Source of the DNA: an uncultured Lachnospiraceae bacterium
GTDB taxonomy: Bacteria; Bacillota; Clostridia; Lachnospirales; Lachnospiraceae
Direction of reading: 5' to 3'
DNA length: 64,000 nt
NCBI GenBank assembly: GCA_902789665.1
Contig: CADAOY010000004.1
Span: forward strand, 434,001 to 498,000
How positions within the stretch are numbered: the stretch's first letter is position 1; each line of letters begins with the position of its first letter. The notes below the pieces were generated by a model that did no database searches, was not told the DNA's origin, and worked only from the letters and a program-made list of their open reading frames with translations. The translations under genes and the position numbers were made by a program. Shown here piece after piece: positions 8,535 through 23,500 of the stretch.

Positions 8535-11500
8535 ATGTCAAAAAAAACGATCAGTAAAATATACAGGATTATATCTTTAATAATGATTATTGTAATGCTA
8601 CCTATAAATGATTTTGCGTTTATTGGTTCTGTACATGTTTATGCAGCTGAAGTCGAAGGCGATGCTGATTGTAATGTAACAGATAGTGTGGATAATTCAG
8701 ACAATACAAGTAGTGTTAATAATAATCCTAACCCTGCTGTAATTGACGAGAATAATAATTCTGACGAAGAATTAACTGATTCCAGTCAGTTAAATTTAAC
8801 AGGGGAAAATGATAATAATACAGAAGAGAACTATGTGCCGGAAATGGAAGATGATGACAATACTGATGGTGCCGAGAAAATAACAGATGAAAATGCTGTT
8901 TACGAGAATAATCCTGCTACCGGTAGCGATATTAATGATACCGTGGAAACAAACCTGTCAAACGTGGGGAATGCTACAAATGCCGTCAATGAAACCGAAG
9001 AAGATATATTGGATGCGGAGCAAAATGTTGATATTGATGTTCTCGAAATAAGAAGCGATTATACACTGTCGTCTAATATGGCGGTTAATTCAGTTAATAT
9101 TACATCCGGAACGTTGAACTTAAATGGATATACGTTAATTGTATATGATTCATTTACATTATCAGGTTTCGGAATTGTTCTTTATAATAACGGAATGATT
9201 TTATGCTACGGTGATTATGTATGTGAAGGTAACCATTGCCGAAATAAAATGAATAATACCAACGATACTCTTGTAGTTTATGGCGATGCGATTATTACAA
9301 CAATGTATACTAAAGATATTAACAATGGTGTAATTGAACTAAAAGGAAATCTCACAGTAAGAGATATGTCTTTTTATGACGATAATCATATTATTTTTAG
9401 CGGGTCAGCAATCCAAAAGATAATAACATCAGACAATACGTGTTTTGCATGTATTGAAAACAAAAATGAATCCAATGAAGGAGTGGTTTGCGACAGTATT
9501 CTTAATATTGGTTCATATATAGCCGATTCTGCAAAAATATATTATAAAGATAATCTATTATCACATGGATTTGATTTAAAGGAAGATACTGTGATAGAGG
9601 GAGATTATCTGTTAGGATATGGAACTGTTAATCTTAATGGATATAGTCTTACAATTAATGGTAGCTTGATTAATATCGCAGGCTGCATAAATATAAATGG
9701 TGGAAAACTTTTAGTAAAAGGCGACTATATTGGAGGAAAACCAAGCGATGACTTGTATGATTACAATACATATGTAGGTGGGCCTTCTAAGCTTTATATG
9801 CATACTGATAATGATTATATTTTGATTGAAGGATCGTTTGTTTGTAAATCATCTGTAGATAATTCTGATATGTTGTCAGCAGGAATTCTTGAAATAAAAG
9901 GGAATATTGATTTGTACACTTTTGATAAAGGAAAAGTACCTTGTGTTGACAATCATACTATAGTGCTTTCCGGTAGAGATGTTCAAAATGTAAGATGGGG
10001 ACAAGATAATACAAAAACAAATATTAACAATCTTACAATTACTAATGAAAATGGAATTGTTTTTTTGGATGTACCTTTTATTAAAGGTGTGATAACAGAT
10101 AATGGTAATAAATCCAGCGGATATATTAAATTATATATAATGACCGTGTTTAACGGTAATTCTTTTAATGGTGATGTTTTAGTTGATAGAGATTTTAGTT
10201 TTGATGATGAATTGCATATAGGTGGTAATGTTATTGTTCGTTCACCGTGGGTGGATTGTAGTCTGGATGCGCCAATAGTTAATGTTGACGGTGATTTACA
10301 AATTGAGAATTCTTGTTTTGTTATTAATTCTGATTACAATATTGGAGGTGATATTGTAATTGTTGCACAAAATGACTATGCGAAAATCCTGCATAAGCAA
10401 GGTATTGTAAATGTTAATGGAAATATTGTTTTAGAAAGTGATGGAAGCAGAAAAACAAGTAATTACAATCAAATTGAATATACCAATACAAATAGCAACA
10501 CGTCAGAGTTAAACATCATCGGCGATATAACAATGAATGATAGTACTTGTTGCTTCACATGCACGAAAGGAATAATTAATGTACACGGCAACATTGATGG
10601 TGGTAAGTTCGCATGTTCCGGATCAAGTGCTTTAAATTTTATTGGTAGTGAAACGCAAATAGTTGATGTGTTAAAAGAAAGTAAATTTGCAATAATAAAT
10701 TTACTTAATGACAAAGGGATTGTTTTTAATGATTACTATTCGATTAATGAATTTAATAGAAATGGTAATGATGTTAAGTTCGCTGAGTTTAATGGATTTT
10801 TTGGCGAAAAATTAGAAAAAGATATTGTAATAGACAGTGATTATATTCTTTTAGGAGATATGCTTGACCTTAATGGATATACAATGACTGTTAATGGCAA
10901 TATGCTGCAATATGCCGGAGTAGTCAATCTCAATGGAGGCACTTTGATAATTAATGGTGATTACAAACTTGAGATAGAGAATGATGGCGATATACAGCCT
11001 TCCACCGGATATATAATTATGAGGTCTGGTGAGGATAAGATTTATGTGAAAGGTGATTTCGTCAACCATTCTTCATGCAGTGTGGCAAATAATCTTTCAG
11101 CAGGATTACTCGATATAACAGGGAATTTTAAAGTTTACAGCACTGCAGACAAATCCTTTAATTGTACTGGAAATCACACAATTGTTTTATCAGGAGAAAA
11201 TGATCAACATATTTCATTTGAAGGTAGTAACGCACAACGCTGTATACGTAACCTGACTATGATAAATCATGAGGGAAAAACTGTATTTTTTGAGGAAGGA
11301 TATTCACCTTATGTTAGTGGTATGATTTCGGATGGAGGATGTACTATTGTTGGAAGTTTTTACGCATATAAAACAACTTTTGATAATAATATTTATCATG
11401 GTGATGTGAGATTGGCTACTTATTTTTCAAGCTTTGTCACAATATATGGAGATTTAATCAGTGATATTGATGATGCACATATAAACGGCGTGGTGAATGT

Positions 11501-14500
11501 ATATGGGGATTTTAATATAGTATCAGGGAAAGTAATATCTTATGGAGATATAAGTATAGATGGAGATATTAATATTGGAGTAAAAGACCAAACCAGTGGA
11601 AATCTTGAAATATATTATGAAACAATAAGCGCCAATAATCTTAATATTTATCAGGGGAATTTGACATTCAATGAGAATTATACAACAGGAGAAATGATTA
11701 TAAATAATGATATTGATATATTGTCCGGTTCCATAAAAGGAAAAGTTGGGACCCTTATATGTGGCGGCAATATAACATCTAAGGATTCAATATTTCTTGA
11801 AAATCAAAACAGATGTATATTAAATGGCAATAAACTTCAAGTGGTAGATGTTTTGGACAATAGTATGTTTGGAATTCTGGACATTCAAAACAGCAGCAGT
11901 GAAGGAGTTATGTGCAAATATGTATACAAAGTGAATCAACTTATATGTAATGGTAATAGATTTACATATGATAATATTGAGGGTATATTTGGGTATACAT
12001 TGAACGAAGACACCATAGTAGACGGTGACCTTATCATATTAGGAGATACCCTTGATTTAAATGGTTATTCAATAACTGTTAAAGGAGATGTTATTCAATA
12101 TGCCGGAGCTGTGGACATTAATAGAGGTTCTATGACGGTAGAAGGAAGTTATCGTCTTGAAAAAGACAACGGTGCCGACAGAATATCAACAGGATATTTT
12201 ATTCTTGATAATCCTGAGGATTATCTTCTTATTAATGGTGATTTATATAATAATTCTATTGCAGACACAACCGGAAAAATTACGGATGGAGTAATTGAAG
12301 TAAAGGGAGATATATATTCAAAATCCAATATTATTTATTCTAATAACAGTATAAATGGATATTATATGAATTTTGTGTGTGAAGGAAATAATACAATTAT
12401 TCTGTCAGGAACAGATAATCAGACTGTTTCAATCGATTATTCTTATTTCACAAGTTCACATTTAAATAATCTTAAAATAACAAATGAAAACAGATGCATT
12501 ACTTATCCTAAAGATAATGAACCATGTGTTGCCGGATGTATTACTGATGAGGGCAATAATAATGAAGGTGTGATTCGTATCGGTAATGGTACACAGATTA
12601 CAGGAAATACATATTATGGAAATATTGATATTTATGAATCGTCTACTTTGGATAATGAATTAACTATTTATGGTGATGTTCATTTGACAGGTATAACTCA
12701 TGTACAAAGCGATGTTAATATTTATGGTAATTTATATATTCGATCTAACTATAATTATATAGAAAATGGTCAATTGTATGTTAGTGGTAATATTAATTCT
12801 GTTACACAATATGCCAATACTTATTTTGAAATAAGATTCTGCAACAATGAATCACAAATTATTTGTGACGGTAATATTAACATGGCTGCAAAATCATATT
12901 TCATCGGAGATTGTGGCACGTTAATCTTGAAAGGCAATTTGACTAATACAAGTATGCGTTTCACCGGCGAGCATAAGTTTATTATTGCAGGAGATAAAGA
13001 GCAAAGAATATGCGGTGGTTCCTATGGAATAATCAGTGTTGAGAATGCGAGTGAAGAGGGCACCTGTTTTGTTAGTATGCCTACTTATAATTTGATGTTG
13101 ATGAATGGATGCAGAGTACGTATATCCGACATGGATTACCAAGGAGGTATGAGTCTAACCGGAGATACCATATATGACGGGAATTATAACTTGATAGGCG
13201 GCAATATCGAATTAAACGGATATGAATTGGTAGTTACCGGTGACTTGAATATTGCAGGGGGAAAACTTGATATTGGTTCCGGTCATTTGACAGTCAACGG
13301 AAATTTGAGAATACAGGGAATATCATACAATAATTACATGCAGGTAACCTATACTGATACAAAAGGTTATATTGTTATGAATGATAATAAAGGCTGTATT
13401 GAAGTAAACGGTGACATGTATGTACAACAAGGAAATGGAGTAACCAATGAATTAAGTGATGGAACCATTGTTTTAAGGGGAACTTTCAAACAATTCGGTT
13501 CCAATCCATTTGTAACAACAGATAAGCATACAGTTATTTTTGACGGTGACAAGACAAAATCTATTTACAATAATACTAAGTCTGAATTTGCCAACATAAT
13601 TAATAAAACGAATGTTACACTTTCTTCTTCCATATATGTTTCCGGGCAGGTAAAGGATGAGGGAACTTTCGGAGGCAGCGGGTATATATATATTGACTCT
13701 GCGGATGCGATTACAGGTAACAAAATCAGCGGAAATGTTATTCTTACAAGTGAAGATGTTCTTGCAGATAATCTAAGTGTCGGAGGCGAGTTGTGCCTTA
13801 AAGCACCATTATCAATTGATAATGTTTTTCTTAATGCAGGCAGTCTATGTATAGAAGATAAATTATATATAGGTACCGGAAATCTCTCTATATCAAATAT
13901 GCTGAACATAGAATCAGATGGATATATTGTTATGGATAATTCTGGTGGATATATTTTATGCGAAGGAAATATCAACGACAGAAGTGATATTGATTATGAT
14001 AATTATCTGACTACCGGAGTAATTGAAGTCAGGGGGAATGTAAATAAGACAGGTAATGGCAAACTAGAGTCGACATCTGATCATGTTGTGATATTATCCA
14101 ATAAGTATACTTCTTCAGGGAGAGTATACAGACAGATTATCAACATCAATGATTCGAATAAAGTTGATCTTAATAAGTTGGTTGTAAAAAAAGACAGTGA
14201 TGACTATAGCAGTAATGTATCTTTGGATTTAATTGCGAAAGAAGTTATATATGAAGATACAGATACATCCGCACCAACTGCCGTTAAGTATATTGAAAGT
14301 TATGATGTGAAAGAAAACAGTATCTCCATCAGATATACAGGTGCGGAAGATGACAAAGGCATTTTAGGATACGAAATATACAGAGATGGTGTACTGATTG
14401 GAATCAGCAGTAAGGATAGTTATGTGGATACAACGGTGCTCCCTAGTACAATATATTCTTACAAGGTTTATGCATTTGATATTGATAGAAATAAAGCAAT

Positions 14501-17500
14501 ATCTTCACCTGAAGTTAAAGTGTCAACAGGTGGGGATACCACTCCTCCGACTGTACCTGAGGGATTATATATTGCATCCAGAAGTGCGTCAGCATTGACG
14601 ATAGCATGGGATGATGCAACAGATAATATTGGTGTGGAGCAATATATCATATATATTGATGGTGTTGAGAAAGCCAGAGTTCAGGCAGATAACAGAACAT
14701 ATAAGGCTGAAGAATTAACTGTCGGAATGACATATGGGATATCTGTATGCGCAGTAGACGAAGCAGGTAACGTATCACCAAAATCGGAAGAAATCGAGGG
14801 ATATGTTTTAAAGTCTGTTTTTACCGATATTAGTCCTGTTCCCGGTAATGAGCTTCCTTCGGGAAATATTGAATTAAGAATTGGATTTGATAATAATACA
14901 ACAGGCAATCTTAAGGGAACAATTGAAATACTCAATAACACAGATAACGACACTGACAATGAAACAGATGATGACTATGAAATAATTGCAGATAATCTTA
15001 CAGCAGTAAGAGACAGAGATAATAAATATCACTATCTCTACTCATTAGATACAACAAGGTATTCGGATGAAGATAAAATTACACTTCGTTTCACATTGGA
15101 AGATGAGGATGGTAACAAGGAAAGAGAAACGGTTAGTTATTTTATTGATAATACACCGTTAGCCAATGTTACAGATTTGAAGGCAGAATCTGTAAACGGA
15201 GTCAATTATATTTCTTTCAATCCCTCCGAAGACGGGGATGCTATAGGATATGAGATTTACAGACAGATTAATGGGGAAGAATCTGTGCCTGAACTAATCA
15301 CAACTATAGATGACAGGTTTGTAAATACATATATCGACAGAGAAACTGTTGAGGATATGGTATATACATATGCAGTAATTACATGTGGTATTTATGGGCA
15401 AAAAAGTGAGATGTTATCAACTGAAAGCATTAATACAAGCGCAGATGAAGACGTTCCATCAATAACCGAAATGTCTCCGTCAGGCGGTACATACGGTGGA
15501 AATATCAGAATTGATATCAAAGCAGAAGATAATAAAAAAATTGACAGAATAGGTCTTGAATATAGGAAAGAGGGAGATAGTGATTATACTTTAATCAAAG
15601 AACTTTATGCGCCAAATAATAATATTAGTTTCAATATAGATACAGCATTATATGATGATGGAATATATTATTATAATGCGTATGCCATAGACGCATCCGG
15701 AAACAGAAGTGATGAATATATAAGAAGATATATATATGACAATACCGGGATTCAGAAAATAACGGGTCTAGAGGCCGAGTGCGGAGTTAATAATGTCTGC
15801 TTATATTGGGAAGATGTTACAGATGAGGATTTTGCGTATTTTGATGTAGAAAAATATGTACACGACCGATTTGTAAGTGTACGCCATGTTGATGATAAAA
15901 CCTATGCTTATATAGAAGGACTTGAGCCGGGAAGTGAATATGAATTCAGAGTAACAGGTGTAGATGTTTACGGAAACAGAGGGGAATCATCGGATTCTAT
16001 TACGGTTAATACACTAAATGATGAAAAAGCACCATATATCAGCGGTATTTATCCGTCCAACGAGCATGGTTACAATAATGAGATAGAACTTAAAATATAT
16101 GCAGAAGATGTATCCGGGATTGCCAAAGGAATATTTGAATATTCCACAGACGGCAAAGAATATGTAACGATAGAAGAAAAGGCCGTCGGCGGCAAGAAAC
16201 AATGTGAGATAAGTGCAATTTTAGATGTTAAACCTTTCGATGAAGGGAACCTTTATATAAAATACAAGGCAGAAGATATATATGGCAATATTTCTTCAGA
16301 TGAAGAAAGTATTGTAAACGTTATATCGATAGACAAAACGGCTCCTGGAAAAGTTAATCCGGATATCGTATCATCAGACGGTGTTGTTATTTTTTCGGGA
16401 AAACCTGATGATAATGATATATACTATTACGAAATATACAGAGCTGAAAGCATAAACGGTATATATGCATACATAGATAGTACGGACAGTATTGATGGAT
16501 ATACAGATACAGATGTCATACCGGATAAGAGCTACTACTATAAAGTTAAAGCTGTTGATTACGCCGGAAATAAAAGCGAATACAGTAATATTGCTGCTAC
16601 GTATGTAAAAAGAGATGATCAAAAACCACAAATATTGGATGTATACCCTGATAATGGTGGTTATATTGGACAAAATAGCGAAATATATGTATCTGCATCT
16701 GATAATAATAAATTATCAGAAGTAGTGCTTATGTACAAAAAAGAAGGTTCTGTCCAATATGAAAAAGAATTCTTTGGCAATATTAACGAAAGTTATATCA
16801 ATGCAAAATTTAATATTGATACTGCATATTTAAGTGACGGTGTATACAATTTCTATGCATATGCTGTTGATATAAATGGAAATGAAAGTAGCAAATATGT
16901 TTTTGAATACAATATAGATACCAATGCCCCTGTAATCAACAATTTAGAGGCGATTACAGGTCATTACAGTATTGACGTAATCATAGATTCGGATGACGAC
17001 GATGTACAATATTATGATATCTACAGGCGTGAGAGTGGTAAATATGCATTTGATAAAATTGCAACCATTGAAGGAACTACATACCATGATGCTGATGTTA
17101 AACCAGGGGTTCCGTACATATATAAGGTAATTGCTGTTGATAAAGCAGGAAATGCAAGTGAAGAAGTACAAACTACCGGTTATGCTGATGATGTGGACGA
17201 GATAGCACCTGTAGCAGTTATTGGCGAGAATATAATGGCCATAACCGGTTATGAAATATCCCTTGACGCATATGAATCTTACGACAATGTAAGGATAGTA
17301 TCATATAAATGGGATATGGGTAATGGAGATGTTGTAGAAGGAGTAAGAGCAAAATACACATACGAGAAGTCCGGGGAGTATAATGTCACTCTGACGGTAT
17401 ATGATGCAAGTGGCAATTCAGGTAAGACAAGTTTTGTAATCAAAGTTCATGATAATAGTGGCTATGGAATGAGTATTCTTAACGTTACCGATGAAAACGG

Positions 17501-20500
17501 TAATGTATTGCCTTTCGCCAGCGTGTATCTCAAATACGGTAATGATGCATATCATCTCAAAACGGATAGCACCGGCAAGGTGGTAATCGTACAAAGAAGC
17601 GGTATAGCCAAAGTTGCGGCATATCTTGATGGATATCTTCCGTCCCAGATGGATATAACAATAAGTGAATACAAGACATATGAGTATAATTTGGCACTAA
17701 AAAAAGATGATTTAATTATCGGAAATATGCAGGTAAGAAGAATGACACTCTCTGAGATGAAAGAAGCGGGAGTTGATTTATCAAATAGTGCCAATTATAA
17801 CTACTTTGTTTTTTCATATGATTTTGTATTTGAAAGAAGAACCATAACTATTCATAATGCGCCTATTGTAAGCGGCATTCCGGGAAGAGGCGGAAAGAGC
17901 ATAAATATAAGAGGCGGCGCCGGAACCGGTAACGGAATAACCGGAAGTACACCGGCAGGAAATTCGGTATATATTGAACCTATTTATTATGATGAAACTA
18001 TGCCTGCTCCGATATTGGCATGCGCACATATCAGTAACACTGAAGACATGGAATGGCTTAAGGATATGTTTAATGTGTCTTTAAGCATATATAATAATGC
18101 AGATAATAATTATTACATTGATAATTCTGTTGCAACAATTTCGTTGCCGCAGGGTTTATCTCTTGCTGCTTTAATAAATGAGCAAGATGCAGATATTCAA
18201 ATGGGAACTATAGGTGGGCAGGAAGAAAAAGATGCTTCATGGATAGTCAGAGGCGATGAGAATGGAACATATACCATCGGGGCTGATTTTCATGGAATTT
18301 TGATGCCTTTTGAATGTGATGTGAATGTCCACTTTGATTGCGAATCGGAAGTCTATGTAAGAGCAGGAGAAGGCATACATATTGTTTTGATGCCGGAATC
18401 AACAGGTTATATGGGACATAATTATTATGTTCAATATAAGATCATTAACGAATCATCATACCCAATCTACAATTTCAAAACATCAATAGGTGCCTATGAA
18501 GCAGCTACTCCGGAATATATAGTAGCAAATATAGATGACGGAACTACTACTTCCTACAGTGGCACGGTTAAGAGAAATCCCAATGCCAAAAGTTATACAC
18601 TTTCAGAGGGCGGTTACGTAACATATTCATGTATCGAGCCGGGAGAGGTGATCTATGGCACATACAAGACTTCATTCCCTTTTGCAAATCCTGACGATGA
18701 CATAACGGTTCATTATTATGAACTGGTAGATTCTATTGTGGATTATTCAGAGAATCTCGGAATCAAAATAACCGTTGAACCGATAGCAAGTCATATTGGA
18801 AGACAGATAATAGGCGGAGCATATGCATACAACAGCTTAACTGTGGGAGATCCGATAGATGTAAGAAGCGGAGCATTTACTGACGAACTATATGTTCCTT
18901 CTGTAAACAGCGCAGCGGATATTAATTTTAAAGCAACATATTCGTCTGACGAAACCGACATATGTGGCCTTTTGGGATATGGATGGAGATATGTGTATGA
19001 TGCTCATTTAAGTGAAACAAGCGGAATAATAAGAGTATCCCTTGGTGATACTCATAATGCAATGTTCATAAATGAAAACATGTCGCAAGACGTTATATAT
19101 GGCGCAGTAATAGATAATACCTTAGTATTATCCGATGATATAAGAACAACATACGGAAGTTATATTCCTATGGGAGATTCACTGACTGACTGCAATCTAA
19201 TCAAAGATGAGAAGGGATATACCCTGTATTTAAGGGATGATAAGATATATAATTTTGATTTTGGCGGCAATTTGATTACAGTGGCGGACAGTAAGGGAAG
19301 GAGTGTTGTCTTTACTTATGATAATGATAATGTCAAAGTTACTGACAGTGCGACAGGATTATATATAACTTACCATCAAAATGAACGTGGGCTTATAGAC
19401 AAAGTGACAGATATAGGCGGCAGAACCACTTATCTAATGTACGATGATAATGATAATCTCATTACATATGTTTTGCCGGATGATAATGCAGCCATAATAC
19501 AATATGATGAAGAGCACAGGATTGTATCTGAAAGGAATGCTCAGGGAACATATGTTACCAATGTGTACGACGTTAATGACAGAGTTGTGTCTCAGACAGA
19601 CGGCCTAAATAATACAATAGGTATGTCATATATGACATATGATACATATAGAGAAGTCAGATATACAGGAGCATCCGGATATGAAGAATCTTATATATAT
19701 GATAACAATAATAACCTGATAAAATTTATATCCCAAAACGGAGGAATATATGAATATATATATGATTCCAATGGCAATGAAATATTTGACAGAGATCCTA
19801 ACGGTAATGTCATAGAAAAATCATATGATGATAATGGTAACATTTTAAGCTACACAGACCGTAATTATAATACAACAACGATGACATATGATGAATGTGG
19901 TAATATATTGTCTGTTACCGGAGCAGATGGATCTTCAGCGCATTATTCTTATGATAATAATGGTAATATCACGTCTATGACTGATCTGGGTGGTGTTGTA
20001 ACTACTAATACTTATGATTCAAACGGTAATCTTGTAGTTCAGAGTACCGGCAATAAAAAAGGCGTAACTTATGCCTATACAAATGGATTATTAACTTTAG
20101 CTACAGACAGTCTTGGCAACGTAAGCCGCAGTACATATGATATTTACGGTAACTTAGAGAGCGTAACAGATGCATTAGGTAATGTTACATCTTATACATA
20201 TGACAATATGAATCGCCTTAAATCCGTAACCGACGCATGTGGAAACAAGGTGACGTACAGTTATGACCTGAACGGCAATATTGTCTCATATGTAGACGCA
20301 GCCGGAAATGAGACGAAGTATGCATATGATGTTTCAGGAAACAATACTAAGATTACATATCCTGATAATACAAAGATAATCTATGATTATGACATTGATA
20401 ATCGTCTGACCCAAATATCATATCCGGATGGAACATATGAAAGGAGAGTCTATGACGTTGCCGGTAATCTTGTAAAAAAAGAACAATCTGACGGAAGTTA

Positions 20501-23500
20501 TGTATGCTTTAATTATGACCTTATCGGGCAACTTATCGAGAAGAGAGATTCCAGTGGTATATACGAAAGATATGAGTACTATCCTAATGGTAATTTGTAT
20601 AAAACCGAATATTCGGATGGAAGTTATATTTTAAATACTTACAATAACAGATGGCAGCTTATAAGCATAACGGATAATAATGGTGACGGAATAAGCTATG
20701 GATATGATGTTAAAGGCAATATGACTTCAATGACGGATCAGGAAGGCCACAAGAGCTTATATGAATATGATGAATACGGCAGACTTATAAGTGAAACAGA
20801 TCCAAATGGTAATAAGACATCATATTCATACGATGATAATGATAATCCTGTTAAGAAAACAGATGCTCTTGGTAATAGTATATATTTGGACTATGATGCA
20901 CTTGGCAGATGTGTATCTGCGTACGCATATGATAAGTCCGGAGAGAAATATGAGACTAGATACGGCTATGATGCTCTTGGAAGAGTAATATATACAATAG
21001 ATGAAGAAGGAATAAAGTCATATATATCATATGATGTCAACGGCAATATCTGCAGTACCGGTGATAATAGCAGTAATACGACTTCTTCACTTAAATACGA
21101 CAGTATGGGCAGACTGTCCGAATCTACTGACATAAGTAATACGAAGACCACCTATGCTTATGACAATATGGGCAGATTGACTAAGGCTGTTACAGTTTTA
21201 GGTAATAAGACAAGAACGTCTGCTTATACATATGACGAACGAGGCAATTTAATTAAGACCATAGAAAACGGTGGTATTACCTCATCGGTATCTTATGATA
21301 ACAGAGGGAATATTAACGACATTACGGATCCGAACGGCGGTGTGACTAAGTACACATATGATTCTATGGACAGAGTCCTTAGTGTTAAGAGTCCACTTGG
21401 ATTTGCAACTTCATATAGTTATAATGCTGCAGGACTTCTTGATACATTTACTAATGCTAACGGTCAAAAGACAACATATACATATGATAAATGCGGAAGG
21501 ATAGCCTCATTTACTGATGAAATAGGAACAGTTAGATATACATATGATAATAATGGTAATGTTCTTAAGGCGTCAGATGAAAATGGAACCATAACCAGAA
21601 CATATGATGCTCTTAATAGAGTGACATCGGTTACGGATTATAACGGTAAGACTGTTAAATATGCATATGATGAGCTTGGACACCTGGTATCCCTTACATA
21701 TCCCGGCGGAGAAATCGTAAGATACCAGTATTATCGTAACGGTAAGATTAAAGCTGTTATTGATGTAAATGGTGACAGAACCGAATATTCATATGACGAA
21801 AACGGACGCCTTGCAGAGACTGTAAGACCAAATAATACCAAAGAGATAAGAACTTACGAGAATGGCAATCTTGTAGCGATTAGGGACGTTCTAACTGACG
21901 TTAATGGACAAGAGATATCTGTCATTAATGATTATCATTATACATACGATCTTGCAGGCAACATAACCAAGATAACCGGAGAAGAAACGGATGAAGAAGG
22001 CTTAAGTAATCTAGTATCTGCAGTATGTACATATGATGCGGATAATCGCTTAATTACATACAATGGTGAGACAATTAAATATGATAATAACGGCAACATG
22101 ACCTATGGTCCAGTTGACGGTAAGATGATGAGTCTTACATATGACTGCCGTAACAGGCTCATCAAGGCTGGAAGAGATACTTATACATATGATGCTGAGA
22201 ATATCAGAATAAGCACAAAGCACGCTGATTCTCTTGATATATATGTAACAGAGAGGGTATCAGAACTTAACCGAGTTGTGGTTAAAACCACATATAAAAC
22301 CATAGGAAATAAGATATCTTCTAATTATAATGAGAGATTGTATATCTATGGCAACGGACTTGTCAGTGAAGTAGAAGATAACAACACAATCTATCATCAT
22401 TATAATCATCTGGGAAGTACCACAAAACTTACAGATAAAACAGGTAAAGTTATTCAGACTTATAGTTATGGTCCATATGGAGAACTTCTAAGCGGAGATA
22501 AGTCATATACCGATTATCTGTATAACGGTATAGCCGGAGTAATAACTGAAGATAACGGTTTATACTACATGCGCCAGAGGTATTATAATCCTGAAATTAA
22601 GAGATTTATTAATCAGGATATAATAACCGGAAGTATAACTAATCCTAAGAGCCTTAATAGGTATGCATATGTACAGGGTAATCCGGTAAGCTATGTAGAT
22701 CCGTTCGGATTATCACCAAGCAATGTAGAAGATGGATATAACTTAGGTCTTGGCCTTAGTCATATATTCTTTGGAGTGCTTGGATTTGTTCCGGGACCTG
22801 TAGGTGTAGCAGCAAATCTTGCAGATGCAGTACTGTATGCCTTTGTGGATCATGATTATTTTGCGTGTACATTAAGCCTGTTAGGTGCCGCAACATGCGG
22901 ATTTGCATCAGCGGCGAAGACCGGTCTTATGGCAAAGACAGTATGCACGGTATGCAGCGTAACATCAGCCACTATGGTAACGGCAAAAGCAGGATATGAT
23001 ATAGGTAATGAGTTATCGGATATCATGGACTGCTACGTATTCCATGAGACAAGTCCTGAAGAATTAAATCTAGGCAGTAAACTACTGTCAATAGGAATAA
23101 ATACCTTCACAATAGGAGTATCTGCATTATCAGTTCATCTTACAATGTCTGAATACCAGAAGGCATTAAATAATGCTTCTCAAAGCACAAACATCACAGA
23201 GAAAGCCACATGGGTAAACACAGAAGCATTTGATGATGTTGCATCCAAGGCTGATGATGTGATGATTGAGGTAAGGAATAGTAGTTCGGCTATGATTGCT
23301 GAATATAGCAGTACAGAACTTGTTGTTTATGACCCCAAATTTGCTACTAAACAACTGCTTGAAAGTGGAACAGTTTCCGAATATTCATTGAAAAGCATTA
23401 TTCCAAATAATGTTCCTAATACTTTTGTTCCTTCGAGTACTATTACTGAGGGATATAAATATAAGTTTAGTATTAATGATATTAATCTAGAAATCAAATG

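Noticed and set aside
9049-14265. CRISPR-like appearance of regularly spaced repeats in the giant gene
   Set aside because: Repeats are long (about 1.2 kb), diverged and in frame within a coding sequence; no short identical repeats with unique spacers.
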